Part shown: in pieces, positions 46,431 through 55,146 of the stretch
How the letters are laid out: each line of letters begins with the position of its first letter
Position numbering within the stretch: position 1 is the stretch's first letter
Source: Mesobacillus foraminis
Lineage (GTDB): Bacteria > Bacillota > Bacilli > Bacillales > Cytobacillaceae
Reading direction: 5' to 3'
Assembly (NCBI RefSeq): GCF_004340465.1
Contig: NZ_SLVV01000016.1
Span: forward strand, 1-64,000
DNA length: 64,000 bases
Made by a program: the position numbers and the translations under genes
Notes under the pieces: generated by a model
The model's input: only the letters and a program-made list of their open reading frames with translations
What the model was told of the DNA's origin: nothing
The model's database searches: none

Positions 46431-47162
46431 CTAAGGTTGGCTCGCTTCTTTTTCTCTTTCTCTTTTCCTTTTATTCATTCGGATCAGTACATCGTGGTAG
46501 ATCCGTTCCAGGTTCAATTTTTCATCCTCATCATCTGTAATTGTACTGAGATGATGAAAAACTTTAATGATCGAAAATGTATTATTTATATGTTTTTCGT
46601 CGTACATCTCACGAGCCTTTTTCCTCGTTTCCGGCCCGAATGTCTTGGTTCTCCTGTCTATCTCTCGATATACCATTTCATAAAGAGTATTATCATTAAC
46701 AACAGGATGATTTAACATGAAATGGATTTGTTCTAGGGTATCCTCTTTCATTTTTTCCAGGTTATCAATGTTCTCAAGTTGCCTGCCCACGTTCCTAATT
46801 GCTGTCCTATGGTTAACTTTAAATACTTTATTGGCAGTGACTCCTCTGAATGAATGACCATCTTTATCATAGTAAGTATATGTTAGTTCGTTTGTGATGG
46901 CCTTTTTGCCCACCTCATTGTTAGTAATAAGAATCCCAAAATATATTTTTCCATTTTCAGCAATTTCAGTTGGATTTTGCTGCTGGATAAAGACTTCTAT
47001 ATCGGAATCTGTAAGATATGCCCGTACTACTTTAAAATAGACCCCTTCCCTTTTCGCATAAGCATGCAGCGAAAGTAAAGCTAGGTATATGGCAATATGG
47101 TTATCGTAGTTATTGTAGGTTGTGGAAGTCAAGCCACGAATATAATAAATGTCATCCTTCAA
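46431..47162 (-). CDS. Hypothetical protein, 5' end possibly frameshifted
   Basis: At least 243 residues, soluble, basic at the C-terminus (RMNKRKREREKEA). Not recognised. The first in-frame start is TTG 47162 with a poor ribosome binding site. The frame stays open upstream with protein-like text (VITPPISSTVAKAKFCFKHG, then LDCIRDLKEKRKKERGQYR) until just after an ATG at 47337. That ATG is out of frame by one base in a run of seven A. With six A the gene would begin MKKFVSGIKVIAVITPP behind AAGGA and encode about 302 residues. Confidence 0.6.
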   Translation of the reverse strand: MKDDIYYIRGLTSTTYNNYDNHIAIYLALLSLHAYAKREGVYFKVVRAYLTDSDIEVFIQQQNPTEIAENGKIYFGILITNNEVGKKAITNELTYTYYDKDGHSFRGVTANKVFKVNHRTAIRNVGRQLENIDNLEKMKEDTLEQIHFMLNHPVVNDNTLYEMVYREIDRRTKTFGPETRKKAREMYDEKHINNTFSIIKVFHHLSTITDDEDEKLNLERIYHDVLIRMNKRKREREKEASQP

Positions 47163-47458
47163 TATTAACCTGTATTGTCCCCTTTCTTTTTTTCGTTTCT
47201 CCTTAAGATCCCTTATGCAATCTAAAATCAGGTCAGTGTATCCATGCTTGAAACAAAACTTGGCCTTTGCGACGGTAGAACTGATAGGCGGAGTGATTAC
47301 TGCTATTACTTTTATGCCTGATACAAATTTTTTTCATCGTAGTACAGTGTCCTTCTTCAACGAAAGGTAGGTTATTGAAAAAAGAAAGAATAAATGTAGT
47401 TGTATTCAGAAAGAAAAATAAATAACTTCTATACATTCCGCATATTGTCAATCCAGTA

Positions 47459-47547
47459 TGTTATACTGTGAACAAACCTTTGAAGCTTTACTCTTTTTCC
47501 ATTTACCTGTTCCATCTCCCTACTCGAACGTTGAGTAGGGTTTTTTA
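47459..47547 (+). ncRNA. Candidate small RNA with extended -10 promoter and terminator
   Basis: TGTTATACT (47459-47467) is an extended -10 box. About 50 bp later CCCTACTC/GAGTAGGG (47518-47525 and 47533-47540) forms an 8-bp stem followed by six T. No frame of note lies between. This suggests a transcript of roughly 75 nt. There is no canonical -35 box. Confidence 0.4.
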
Positions 47548-47574
47548 TTGAGTATTATTACAGAGAGCATAAAA

Positions 47575-47603
47575 AAACAGGCCCTATATGTAAGAGCCTG
47601 TTT
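47575..47603 (-). terminator. Terminator of cspC
   Basis: AAACAGGC and GCCTGTTT form an 8-bp stem, with seven T following on the minus strand, 18 bp after the cspC stop codon. Confidence 0.8.
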
Positions 47604-47620
47604 GTATAAACGATTTAAGA

Positions 47621-47824
47621 TTAAGAAGCTTTTTGAACGTTAGCAGCTTGAGCTCCACGAGCACCTTGCTCAACGTCAAACGTTACTTTTTGACCTTCGT
47701 CTAAAGATTTGAAGCCGTCACTTTGGATTGCAGAAAAGTGTACGAATACATCGTCTCCAGTTTCACGCTCGATAAAGCCAAAACCTTTTTCTGCATTAAA
47801 CCATTTAACTGTACCTTGTTCCAT
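47621..47824 (-). CDS. cspC: Cold-shock protein CspC
   Basis: 67 residues, a single cold-shock domain that binds single-stranded RNA/DNA as a chaperone. RNP1 appears as KGFGFIE and RNP2 as VFVHF. The sequence from [20 protein letters not shown] to AQAANVQKA is almost identical to what I know of B. subtilis CspC. The 5' region is long and AT-rich, consistent with a cold-responsive untranslated leader, and AGGAGG precedes the ATG. Confidence 0.93.
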   Translation of the reverse strand: MEQGTVKWFNAEKGFGFIERETGDDVFVHFSAIQSDGFKSLDEGQKVTFDVEQGARGAQAANVQKAS

Positions 47825-48111
47825 TTTTGTTGCCTCCTAGTGCGTTACCGCACATTGTATTACTATCCTTGCCCAAAGTGAACATCAAGACGAAAAGTCG
47901 ATATTCATACTATCCTTTACACCGAACAAAAATAATTCTTCTTTATCATAACAGGAAACGGAAAAAATTGCAAATCATTTTAATTTAACTAAAATAGTAA
48001 AAATTCGCAAAGAAAAAAGAGTAATATGTTTTTTGAAACAAGAAAGCACTTTTGGAGAATTCCTATACCATAACCTTGATAGTCTATATAAAGGATTACT
48101 TCCCATAATAT

Positions 48112-48591
48112 TTAACTAAATCGATTAAATACTTCCCGATAATATTCTCTTAACTCAGCTGCGTTATCTTTCCATTCGACTGGATCTCCGCTGATTATCT
48201 GGCTAAGTATATCCAGACACCTATGCCATCCTGCAGCGGTATTTACTACCCATGAATCATCGTTAAAAGTATGGGTAAAGATTATTCGACAACCTTTATC
48301 TTCTTGCTGTAATGAAATGTTTATCAAATCATCAACTTCCCGGAAACTAAATAAGTTTGGCTGTTTTAACTCTGTAATTGTACCATTATATGTTGTTCCT
48401 TCGCCGTCATCGAAGGCAATCTCGCCACCAAGTCTGAGATCGATCTCCCCAATTGCGAATGGGTACCATTGAGAGAAGGAAATAGGATTTGTAATGATAC
48501 GGAAAACATCTTCTGTTTTACGAAGAAAAAAGCGTTCAAATTTTAAAGCATACCGACCGTTCGACTCATGTAGTGTACCATAATCATTCAT
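48112..48591 (-). CDS. SRPBCC (AHSA1-like) domain protein
   Basis: About 159 residues. ATG 48591 (MNDYGTLHESNGRY) follows GGAGGT and is preferred over an upstream start. The START-like fold is indicated by VFRIITNPISFSQWYPF, LRLGGEIAF, the edge strand CRIIFTHTF and the C-terminal helix GWHRCLDILSQI. Such proteins bind hydrophobic ligands; no specific function follows. It stands alone between cspC and a VOC remnant. Confidence 0.8.
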   Translation of the reverse strand: MNDYGTLHESNGRYALKFERFFLRKTEDVFRIITNPISFSQWYPFAIGEIDLRLGGEIAFDDGEGTTYNGTITELKQPNLFSFREVDDLINISLQQEDKGCRIIFTHTFNDDSWVVNTAAGWHRCLDILSQIISGDPVEWKDNAAELREYYREVFNRFS

Positions 48592-48698
48592 TCTTTTACC
48601 TCCATATATCCTTGAAATTTTGCTATTCACCATTAATTCAAAAAATAAATTAAAAATTATATAGGATCTGAGTATACTATCTATACTTTTTTATTGGT

Positions 48699-48925
48699 TT
48701 ATTCAACCTCTCCGGTTTCCCAAATACGTCCATCAGGATCTTTAAAATATCCTGTATATCCCCAATCATATTCCTTTGGCTGATAGGTAAAATCGTTCCA
48801 CCAAAATCTGTGGCTGTTTTAAAAAACGAATCAACTTCTCCTTTACTTTCAACAGCACTACTCAGAGTCACTTCGGAAGCTTTAGATTGATTTATCTCCT
48901 CAAGCACCGTACCAAGATATAGCAT
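48699..48925 (-). pseudogene. VOC/glyoxalase-family remnant
   Basis: The C-terminal half of a VOC protein is recognisable: EVTLSSAVESKGEVDSFFK, then after a one-base shift near 48785 QPKEYDWGYTGYFKDPDG and RIWETGEVE to a stop at 48699. The N-terminal half is absent. It cannot form a full metal site. Confidence 0.7.
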
Positions 48926-48976
48926 ATCCTCCTGCTAAATTTAATCTTATTAATACTTCTCTCATTTTTCAATTTT

Positions 48977-49252
48977 TGTTAAACAAACCTGCATGAGTTC
49001 AATACCTGCGGTTCCTTTTCTATAATCAAGGAAATCATTCCTCGACAAGGAGAATTAAAATTTTATTGGGGTCCGGGATTCTCCTGGCACGGTACAGCCA
49101 TTGGAATACCTTTAGTTGATAAATTATGTGAGGAATTAGGAATTAATTTAGTTAGGAACTGCGATGATAAATTCTTGAAGAATATACAAGGTGACTTCCT
49201 TCATTCTTTGCGTTTGGTTTGGTCACGGAAAAACTTCGCCAAGTTGGGGTGA
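48977..49252 (+). pseudogene. Unidentified coding remnant without start codon
   Basis: An open stretch of about 90 codons reads SFSIIKEIIPRQGELKFYWG and then GTAIGIPLVDKLCEELGIN to a stop at 49252. It has plausible composition but no in-frame start codon, and it is followed by a terminator. The family is not recognised. Probably the 3' part of a lost gene. Confidence 0.35.
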
Positions 49253-49262
49253 AGTCCCTTTT
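49229..49262 (+). terminator. Terminator after the unidentified remnant
   Basis: ACTTCGCC and GGTGAAGT (one G-U pair) form an 8-bp stem, followed by CCCTTTTTT. It overlaps the 3' end of the coding remnant. Confidence 0.7.
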
Positions 49263-49439
49263 TTATGTCTTAGAATTCTTGTGTATCAAGGTCTATGTTA
49301 ATGCAAGACGCTAATATAAAAAAAGAACAGGGGACGTATTTTGGACATGCCCTGTCCTTATTTTATTATTCCATTACTTAACTTAATACATTGGGCGAAG
49401 CCACTTTCTTAAAATGTGAAAAGTGTGGCTATACAGCCG

Positions 49440-49903
49440 CCCTCTCGGCGGCTGTCCTCTAAGGGGCTGGCTTAAAGGAGTCTGATTGGTGCCGTCATAT
49501 TTATACAGCGTCGCGCCCGCCGAGATACCGCTCGGAAGCGTGCCCGTCACAATTGTCTTAACGATAGCACCGGTATTGTTGGGCTTGGCGGTCAGCGTAA
49601 TTACGCCAGTCGCGGCGTCGTACGGTTCAACAGATTCGTATCGTACGACCAAACGTTATTTTTTACATCAACGGAATCCCCCGGAGCCGGGGCGGGCGTC
49701 AAAACGGCCCTGTTGGTGTTGTCTGCTTTGTCGGAATACATGGTTTTACCCGTTGCGTCGACTAAGAATCGATACGGCAAGTTGGCGTAAGGTTCCCACT
49801 CAGCATTGCACTGGCCTTTAGGGTCCCAACCGTCATTCCCCTTTAAGAGGTTATACGCGTTGTATTCCTCGTTGACCTTTTGTCTGTATGCACATACACT
49901 CAA
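49440..49903 (-). pseudogene. GC-rich foreign gene fragment, frameshifted
   Basis: The minus strand holds WDPKGQCNAEWEPYANLPYR and YRFLVDATGKTMYSDKADN. After a shift near 49630-49650 it continues YDAATGVITLTAKPNNTGAI and KTIVTGTLPSGISAGATLYK. The composition is visibly GC-richer than its surroundings and codons such as GCC, GTC, GAC and CGG dominate. The text looks like an extracellular or phage-structural beta-rich protein. A GC-rich hairpin (CAGCCGCC/GGCGGCTG) lies at its 3' end. Confidence 0.5.
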
Positions 49904-50099
49904 TTGAACGAAGAGAATGTTTGAATGAGCACAATAAGGATTTTTGCAAAAAGGTGCCTTAATCCTTCTTGGATTAAAGCACCCGTTTAGTTAAAGAAAA
50001 AAATATATTGAAACAAAGCATTAGCCAATATATATATTAACTCCAATAATTGAGGAGATTGAGAATGAATCATCGTTAGTCTGGATGTTTAATGGAAAT

Positions 50100-50375
50100 C
50101 TATCTTTTTTTTTTTCTAGGACCTACGATTAATTTGATTGCTGTCCTTTTTTCATTATTGATTAAAATATTTATAAATGCAGGAACAAAAACCAAATTAA
50201 CACCGCTAGCAGCTACGAATCCTCTTGCAATTGCAATGGCTTTAATGGCTTGGTTTAAAGCACCAGCTCCAATCACTTGAACTTCTGTAACTCCTCTTTC
50301 ACTTATTACGCCTGCAATTGAACCTGCAACTGAATTTGGATTCGATTTTGATGATACCTTTATAAGATTATCCAT
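50100..50375 (-). CDS. spoVS: Stage V sporulation protein S
   Basis: 91 residues, an Alba-like nucleic-acid-binding fold. The motifs LIKVSSKSNPNSVAGSIAGV, VQVIGAGALNQAIKAIAIAR and VFVPAFINILI match SpoVS, which in B. subtilis is needed for late sporulation and influences septation. The C-terminus GPRKKKR is more basic than usual. It appears monocistronic. This is one of the markers that the host forms spores. Confidence 0.92.
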   Translation of the reverse strand: MDNLIKVSSKSNPNSVAGSIAGVISERGVTEVQVIGAGALNQAIKAIAIARGFVAASGVNLVFVPAFINILINNEKRTAIKLIVGPRKKKR

Positions 50376-50635
50376 ATGAATTTTTCCCCCTGTATTTAAT
50401 CCCTTGATATGATCTCTAGAAAGAATGTAATTAACGTATCCTTAATCATATTCAGATTTGTATCAAACAGACCTATAGAACTTCTTCCTCTTATACTTTT
50501 TGTATAATCCTAAAATTCAAGCAATCCTTGTTTAAGGACAAGGACATTTTGCTGAATAAGAAAATTTAATTATATTTGGATTTCAAAGGGAAAAACCTCT
50601 TTTTTGTCGAAATACTGGATAAGGGAGATGACCCA

Positions 50636-50848
50636 ATGGATAAAGCTGATTTATTAAAAAATCTACGCAATTCCAGTCGAGGTAATTTGTTTGCGACAGA
50701 AATTCCAAAGACTGCAAAACAAGATGATAAAAAGATTGAAGAATTAGTTGCAGAATTAGAAAGGGAAGGAAAAATCAAGTTAAGAGAATGCATACAGCGA
50801 GAATACTCCGTTTATTTACATGGCATAATTAAGTATGCTTCAGAATAA
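50636..50848 (+). CDS. Small hypothetical protein
   Basis: 70 residues from ATG 50636, which follows AAGGGAGATG; the frame is open 20 codons further but without a start signal. MDKADLLKNLRNSSRGNLFA is followed by a charged helix (KIEELVAELEREGKIKL) and a short strand region. The helix-strand layout resembles a small winged-helix or dimerisation module. Not recognised. A terminator lies 86 bp downstream. Confidence 0.55.
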   Translation: MDKADLLKNLRNSSRGNLFATEIPKTAKQDDKKIEELVAELEREGKIKLRECIQREYSVYLHGIIKYASE

Positions 50849-50934
50849 CCAGTAATGCATTATTCCATAAATCACACCAATACGACATACCGTACCAATT
50901 CTTTAACAATCCATTTCGTTAACGAATAAAAAAG

Positions 50935-50958
50935 AAGGCTGTCTCAACAGCCTTTTAA
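50935..50958 (+). terminator. Terminator downstream of the small hypothetical gene
   Basis: AAGGCTGT and ACAGCCTT form a perfect 8-bp stem with loop CTCA and TTTT following. Confidence 0.75.
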
Positions 50959-51074
50959 CCTTAATATGATAATTTTTAATTTATACCAATAAATCTCATG
51001 AATTTTTCAGCCCATTCAATTACTATGTGCTTCAATTTTCTTTTTTCCCTAAAACGATTAGAAGCAGTAGATAT

Positions 51075-51521
51075 TTATAGTTTTCCCATAACAAAATCGT
51101 GTTGTAAATTTCTCTCTAATTTTTCTAAGTTACCACCATCTTTCACAAAAGTTTTGAATGTATCAGCCATTAACTTTCCTGAGTTTTTATTTAGGTGTTT
51201 AACTTTAAGAAATGTATTCACTTTTACACATTCAGGAGTTACATCTCCACGGTGTAATTTCCCTGGAATTTCTGTCCAAAATTTTTCCCAATCATCTAAT
51301 AACCCAATGTCTTTAAAATAATGTTTTTGTAAGCCGCATAACCATGCAGTACAAGATGTGTTCCTTTTTTGACAACCTTCCTTATCCTTCAAAAATTCAC
51401 AACCATGACAACAAGAATTTCCACTTCTAATACAGATACTGCAAATTTCGTCAGCCCCAATTTCTTCAAACACTTTTAATCCATACTGGATAAGATGCTC
51501 TTTTTTCATCTCTATACTCAT
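51075..51521 (-). CDS. Cysteine-rich hypothetical protein
   Basis: 148 residues with a cysteine cluster at about 27-62: CSICIRSGNSCCHGCEFL followed by CQKR, CTAWLCG. The spacing suggests a Zn- or Fe-S-binding knuckle. The C-terminal half is a helical, basic domain. ATG 51521 follows AGGAG. I recognise the arrangement only as a Cys-rich protein of sporadic occurrence in Bacillaceae. No function proposed. Confidence 0.6.
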   Translation of the reverse strand: MSIEMKKEHLIQYGLKVFEEIGADEICSICIRSGNSCCHGCEFLKDKEGCQKRNTSCTAWLCGLQKHYFKDIGLLDDWEKFWTEIPGKLHRGDVTPECVKVNTFLKVKHLNKNSGKLMADTFKTFVKDGGNLEKLERNLQHDFVMGKL

Positions 51522-51911
51522 TATTTAACTCCTACTTTACTTGGTTTTTAAAGGGATTTAGTTATTGCAAACTTCCCGATTATATTAGCTTGCCACCAAA
51601 TTCCACAATCTCATCCTATATAAACCTAATATAAAGCAGTTGATTCTGACGTTTTGACGTTTCTTGCACAGGGAGTCTTGTTCCACTAATCTGTCCCTTT
51701 TGCTTAATAAGTATATCCACAAACAATAATAATCAGTTACATAAGATTTGATATACCTCTTTTATATATGATACGACCTAGTCTCGGCTGCACACCTGCT
51801 ACCGTTGGTTGAAGAAGCAAAATCAACATCCTCTTTAACAGAGGTTTAAAAAAAGTAGGTTTATGTTATAGTTACTTTAAGTCTGAACACTTGGGGAGGA
51901 AGTGAACGGGT
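51522..51911. other. Intergenic region, nothing recognised
   Basis: About 390 bp between divergent units. No supported gene, no strong hairpin. Confidence 0.45.
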
Positions 51912-52028
51912 ATGAACGATCAACAATCCGAAGAAATGGTTAAACAATTGCGAAGAATTGCGGATGCTTTAGAACGTTTATCACCACCACAGCCTAAAGA
52001 ACCTGCTCCAAAAGATTTGCAGAAATAA
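51912..52028 (+). CDS. 38-residue hypothetical protein
   Basis: ATG behind GGGGAGGAAGTG. It reads MNDQQSEEMVKQLRRIADAL followed by a proline-rich tail PPQPKEPAPKDLQK. The first half should form an amphipathic helix, possibly a coiled-coil or membrane-surface binder. A terminator follows 18 bp after the stop. The start and stop signals make it a credible small gene. Confidence 0.55.
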   Translation: MNDQQSEEMVKQLRRIADALERLSPPQPKEPAPKDLQK

Positions 52029-52045
52029 AATAAAGAAGGAATTAG

Positions 52046-52078
52046 AAGCTGCTTCTTATAGCGGCTTTATTTTTTTAG
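52046..52078 (+). terminator. Terminator after the 38-residue protein gene
   Basis: AAGCTGC and GCGGCTT form a 7-bp stem (one G-U pair) followed by TATTTTTTT. Confidence 0.7.
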
Positions 52079-52104
52079 TTCTGTTAAACAGTTATGTTGA
52101 TATT

Positions 52105-52640
52105 CCCATGTGAAACAAGAAAAAGAGCTGCCGCGTTGCACATAACCCTTTTAAGTAGCTGTTTAAAAAAAGAGTAACCTAAGATGCGCCTTTCCCGATA
52201 TTCAATCGGGGAATGGTCGTTCAATTTATTCTGGAACCGCTCATTATTATAAAATTTTATGTATTCCTGGACTGCAATTTGGGCTTCTTCCATTTTTGGG
52301 GACGAACTAAATAAATCTTCTCTGTTTTTTAATGAGAGAAAAGCACTCTATACAGGCATTATCATGGCAGTTACCTCTTCCTGAATTGCTCCCCACAACT
52401 AGTATTCTTCTTTAACCCGCTTTTCGTATGCTTTCGTGGTATATTCCCTAATCCGAGTGAATTAGGGCCTTCTCAGTAAACGCCTTTCCTTCTAAATGTT
52501 TTAAGTCTCGATCACTAATTTAAGATTGTTTTATACTGATAACTCCCAAGCAACGATTTCATTGTTATATAAGTTCAGTACGGACTCCCTCCCACTTCTT
52601 TAATTTCTTAAGTTTTTGTTAACATTTTTTCATGCCTTCA
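52105..52640 (-). pseudogene. Decayed IS3-family OrfB transposase
   Basis: Fragments of a DDE transposase appear in order on the minus strand in changing frames: LNLYNNEIVAWELS, HLEGKAFTEKALIHSD, RGNCHDNACIESFFS, and the C-terminal block YIKFYNNERFQNKLNDHSPI. Several frameshifts and stops make it dead. No intact terminal repeats were identified. Confidence 0.75.
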
Positions 52641-52687
52641 CTCCTTCTTAATGTTTAAATTACTATTGTTGTTTTGTAAATGAAATT

Positions 52688-52720
52688 AAAAATGGTTTCC
52701 TGGGCTGGAAACCATTTTTG
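52688..52720. terminator. Strong bidirectional hairpin terminator
   Basis: AAAATGGTTTCC and GGAAACCATTTTT form a 12-bp perfect stem with a six-base loop and A/T tails on both sides. Confidence 0.75.
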
Positions 52721-53181
52721 TAGCTGACCATGCATTCGTTTTTCTCTTTTTTTCGGAAAAGTAGATAAACAATCAATACTCACTGTCCCAGAAGATGTAA
52801 AAAATTCTTAAAGATAGAGGCAAGATTGATTGTTTTTTCTTCTAGAAATAATGACTTAGTAATATATTGTATACCTAAAACGATGAAAGCCCTACCTCTC
52901 TTTCATCCTTACGGCTCCTTGTCCGTGCCATGTGAATCAGGATTACAAACACCAAGTGATTATTTTATGAGGTAATTGATGACACTTCAAAAGCACATAA
53001 AAAGAAATTTAAAAGTAAAAATGGATTAGATTGTGGAAATAACAAAAGAGGTTAATACGCTAAGAGTGAGTAGAAGAAGTTGAATGTCTTTGAAAAGATT
53101 AACTCTTAATAATAATTATATTATCAAAAAAATCAGGATATTTTCAGGAGATGTAATTTAATAAAGAACTATAATTAACCT
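52721..53181. other. Intergenic region, nothing recognised
   Basis: About 460 bp of AT-rich sequence between an insertion-sequence remnant and ydeB. No gene or clear RNA. Confidence 0.45.
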
Positions 53182-53643
53182 TTAAAAGAAACTTTTTATT
53201 TGATTTTCAGTGATCCCTTTAATTAATCCGAGCTCACTAATCAAATTTTCATGTGCATTATCCAACATTTTTTTTTCGCTTGAATTAAGTGCTTTTTCTC
53301 TCTTTATACGCATTAAATCACGTACAACTTCCGCACCTTCTAGTATTTTGCCCGTTTTTATTTTGTCCATGTTCACTTTATACCTTTGTTTCCAGGGCAG
53401 TATTCTATCAGATTCTCCATGCTGAAAAATGTGTATGATGTTTTTTAATGCAATTATGTCAGTAACAGGGCGTATATTTGAACTCAATATTTTACACGAT
53501 GGAATCATGACTTGCATATTACTCGTTAACATTTTTATAACATAATACTGTTGTTTTTCCCCTGAGATTTCTTTTTCTTCTATGGCTTTAATAATACCTG
53601 CTCCGTGCATTGGATAAACAATGTTATCGCCAATTTGAAACAA
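53182..53643 (-). CDS. ydeB: CarD-family RNA polymerase-binding regulator YdeB
   Basis: 153 residues. TTG 53643 is the likely start since GGAGGT lies six bases before it; the protein then begins FQIGDNIVYPMHGAGII, the N-terminal RNAP-interaction (Tudor-like) domain. The C-terminal helical domain (about residues 65-153) includes IFQHGESDRILPWKQRYK and ends GITENQIKSFF, as I know from B. subtilis YdeB. CarD/CdnL proteins stabilise open promoter complexes. Monocistronic. Confidence 0.88.
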   Translation of the reverse strand: MFQIGDNIVYPMHGAGIIKAIEEKEISGEKQQYYVIKMLTSNMQVMIPSCKILSSNIRPVTDIIALKNIIHIFQHGESDRILPWKQRYKVNMDKIKTGKILEGAEVVRDLMRIKREKALNSSEKKMLDNAHENLISELGLIKGITENQIKSFF

Positions 53644-54230
53644 ATAATCCACCTCCAAATATGGTAACCTTCTTTAGGTTAACATGCGTGTCGTTTTTTG
53701 TCAAATTTTTAATAATAACACAAGTCAACTATAGAGTCAATTATTTTTTCTTTGACAATTCAAAAAGCAAAAACATCAGGAATCGTGTCGGCTTACGAAT
53801 GAAGGAAAGGTTAACTTTATCGAGTACATTCTGAAACCTTTACTAAGACTATGTTACGTAGATCAGTTTAAAAAAATAGTTATGTTTCCTTTTCCGGCTC
53901 AAAAAAACCATCTATCTATATTATTTTAATTTAATAATTTACTTAAATAGTTTTCTTGTTATGGAGAAAATAATAAGGGACAAAGAACTACAGGCTTTTA
54001 CAGCTTTTTGCAATGAATGAATAGATTGTGAAGCAATACACATAAAGTAATGGGTGTATTTTTTAAATCAAGCTGCAATTCTTTTTGTTTTTAGTTATCT
54101 AACTTATTGGTAAAACTGAGCTGTAATAAAAGAAAGCTTTTCATCTTTCACAGATCAGCAGAATTACGAAACAATATGTGTCCATACTAGGAAAAGTTTG
54201 GTTAAAAGTGTTTTATAAAAAAGGCAGTTG
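53644..54230. other. Intergenic region, nothing recognised
   Basis: About 590 bp of AT-rich sequence without a supported gene or strong hairpin; contains the ydeB promoter region. Confidence 0.4.
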
Positions 54231-54419
54231 AACTAAGGAGCTTTTTGGAGTAACAACTGATGTCGTTTTGGATTTACATTATAATATGTATGGGTATTTT
54301 GATAAAGGAAGAATCATTTCTATCGTTGGACGATTACACCCCGCCAACATTAGAAATGAGCTTTTTTATTTTGCTATTGGAACTGACATCATTTCACCAA
54401 TAATAGCCACAGCGGTATG
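54231..54419 (+). pseudogene. Possible gene remnant without clear start
   Basis: A frame with protein-like text (YNMYGYFDKGRIISIVGRLH, then ELFYFAIGTDIISPIIATAV) ends at TGA 54419. No start codon fits AAGGAG at 54235. The only ATG lies at codon 18. An overlapping 47-codon frame from ATG 54258 is less convincing. Family unknown. Confidence 0.3.
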
Positions 54420-54592
54420 AAACGGACAGGTAATATAAGGCTAGAAAATTAAGAGCTGGTGGAGGCGAATAACCTTGTAGATTTATCTCGGGTGACAGAA
54501 TGATTCATTATTTTTCGACTCCATTATGTTTGTTTTTTATAAAGGAAGGGTAATAGAAAAATATTCGGCAGAAACTTAGCAGGAGGTTAATT

Positions 54593-54805
54593 ATGGGCGT
54601 CGACATCGTTGGGGTACATCCAACAAAGAGAAAACGCTATATCATAACAATTGAAAGTAACGGAGATACGCAACAAGCTGTAATTGTGGCTGATAATACC
54701 GAAGATATGAATTGGCTATTGAAAAAATTATATGGACATCTGCTAGTGGATACTGACGGGAAAAGGATTGGAAAATTCTCGTTTGAAGAAACCGAACTGG
54801 GATAA
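54593..54805 (+). CDS. 70-residue hypothetical protein
   Basis: ATG behind AGGAGGT. It reads MGVDIVGVHPTKRKRYIITI and continues with a beta-alpha-beta-like pattern (ESNGDTQQAVIVADNTEDMN). No membrane segment. It is a well-formed small gene followed by a terminator at 54902. Not recognised. Confidence 0.55.
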   Translation: MGVDIVGVHPTKRKRYIITIESNGDTQQAVIVADNTEDMNWLLKKLYGHLLVDTDGKRIGKFSFEETELG

Positions 54806-54901
54806 CTCAATCACCAGAAATCTTGTCTCAAGGTCACCATTCTTCACTCTTGGTACTATTCTTTTCTCCACCCTCCAATCTGCCCCGAATGTTTAATTAA
54901 G

Positions 54902-54928
54902 AAAGCTGCCAAAGGGCAGTTTTTTTAA
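54902..54928 (+). terminator. Terminator after the 70-residue protein gene
   Basis: AGCTGCC pairs with GGCAGTT around AAAG, followed by TTTTTTT. Confidence 0.75.
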
Positions 54929-54971
54929 CTCATGAACACTGGTGTACAAATGATATGAACTCTTGTTCACA

Positions 54972-55088
54972 TCATTTCAGGCCTCGTCTCTTTTTAAATG
55001 GGATGATGTAACACTCATCACAAACTCCGTCATTATCCATAAACTTCGCCTCATCAACAATGTTACAATTACATTTAAAGCAAATCAT
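54972..55088 (-). CDS. 38-residue zinc-ribbon-like protein
   Basis: The minus strand encodes MICFKCNCNIVDEAKFMDND followed by GVCDECYIIPFKKRRGLK. Two CxxC knuckles (CFKC and CDEC) separated by about 20 residues are the signature of a small zinc ribbon. The ribosome binding site is weak (GAGGG at a distance), so the gene may be a fragment of a larger one, though the domain is complete. Confidence 0.5.
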   Translation of the reverse strand: MICFKCNCNIVDEAKFMDNDGVCDECYIIPFKKRRGLK

Positions 55089-55146
55089 TTCTTCAGCAAT
55101 CCGCTCATGCCCTCATCTCCTTTTTTCTTAACATAATTCGGGAAAA

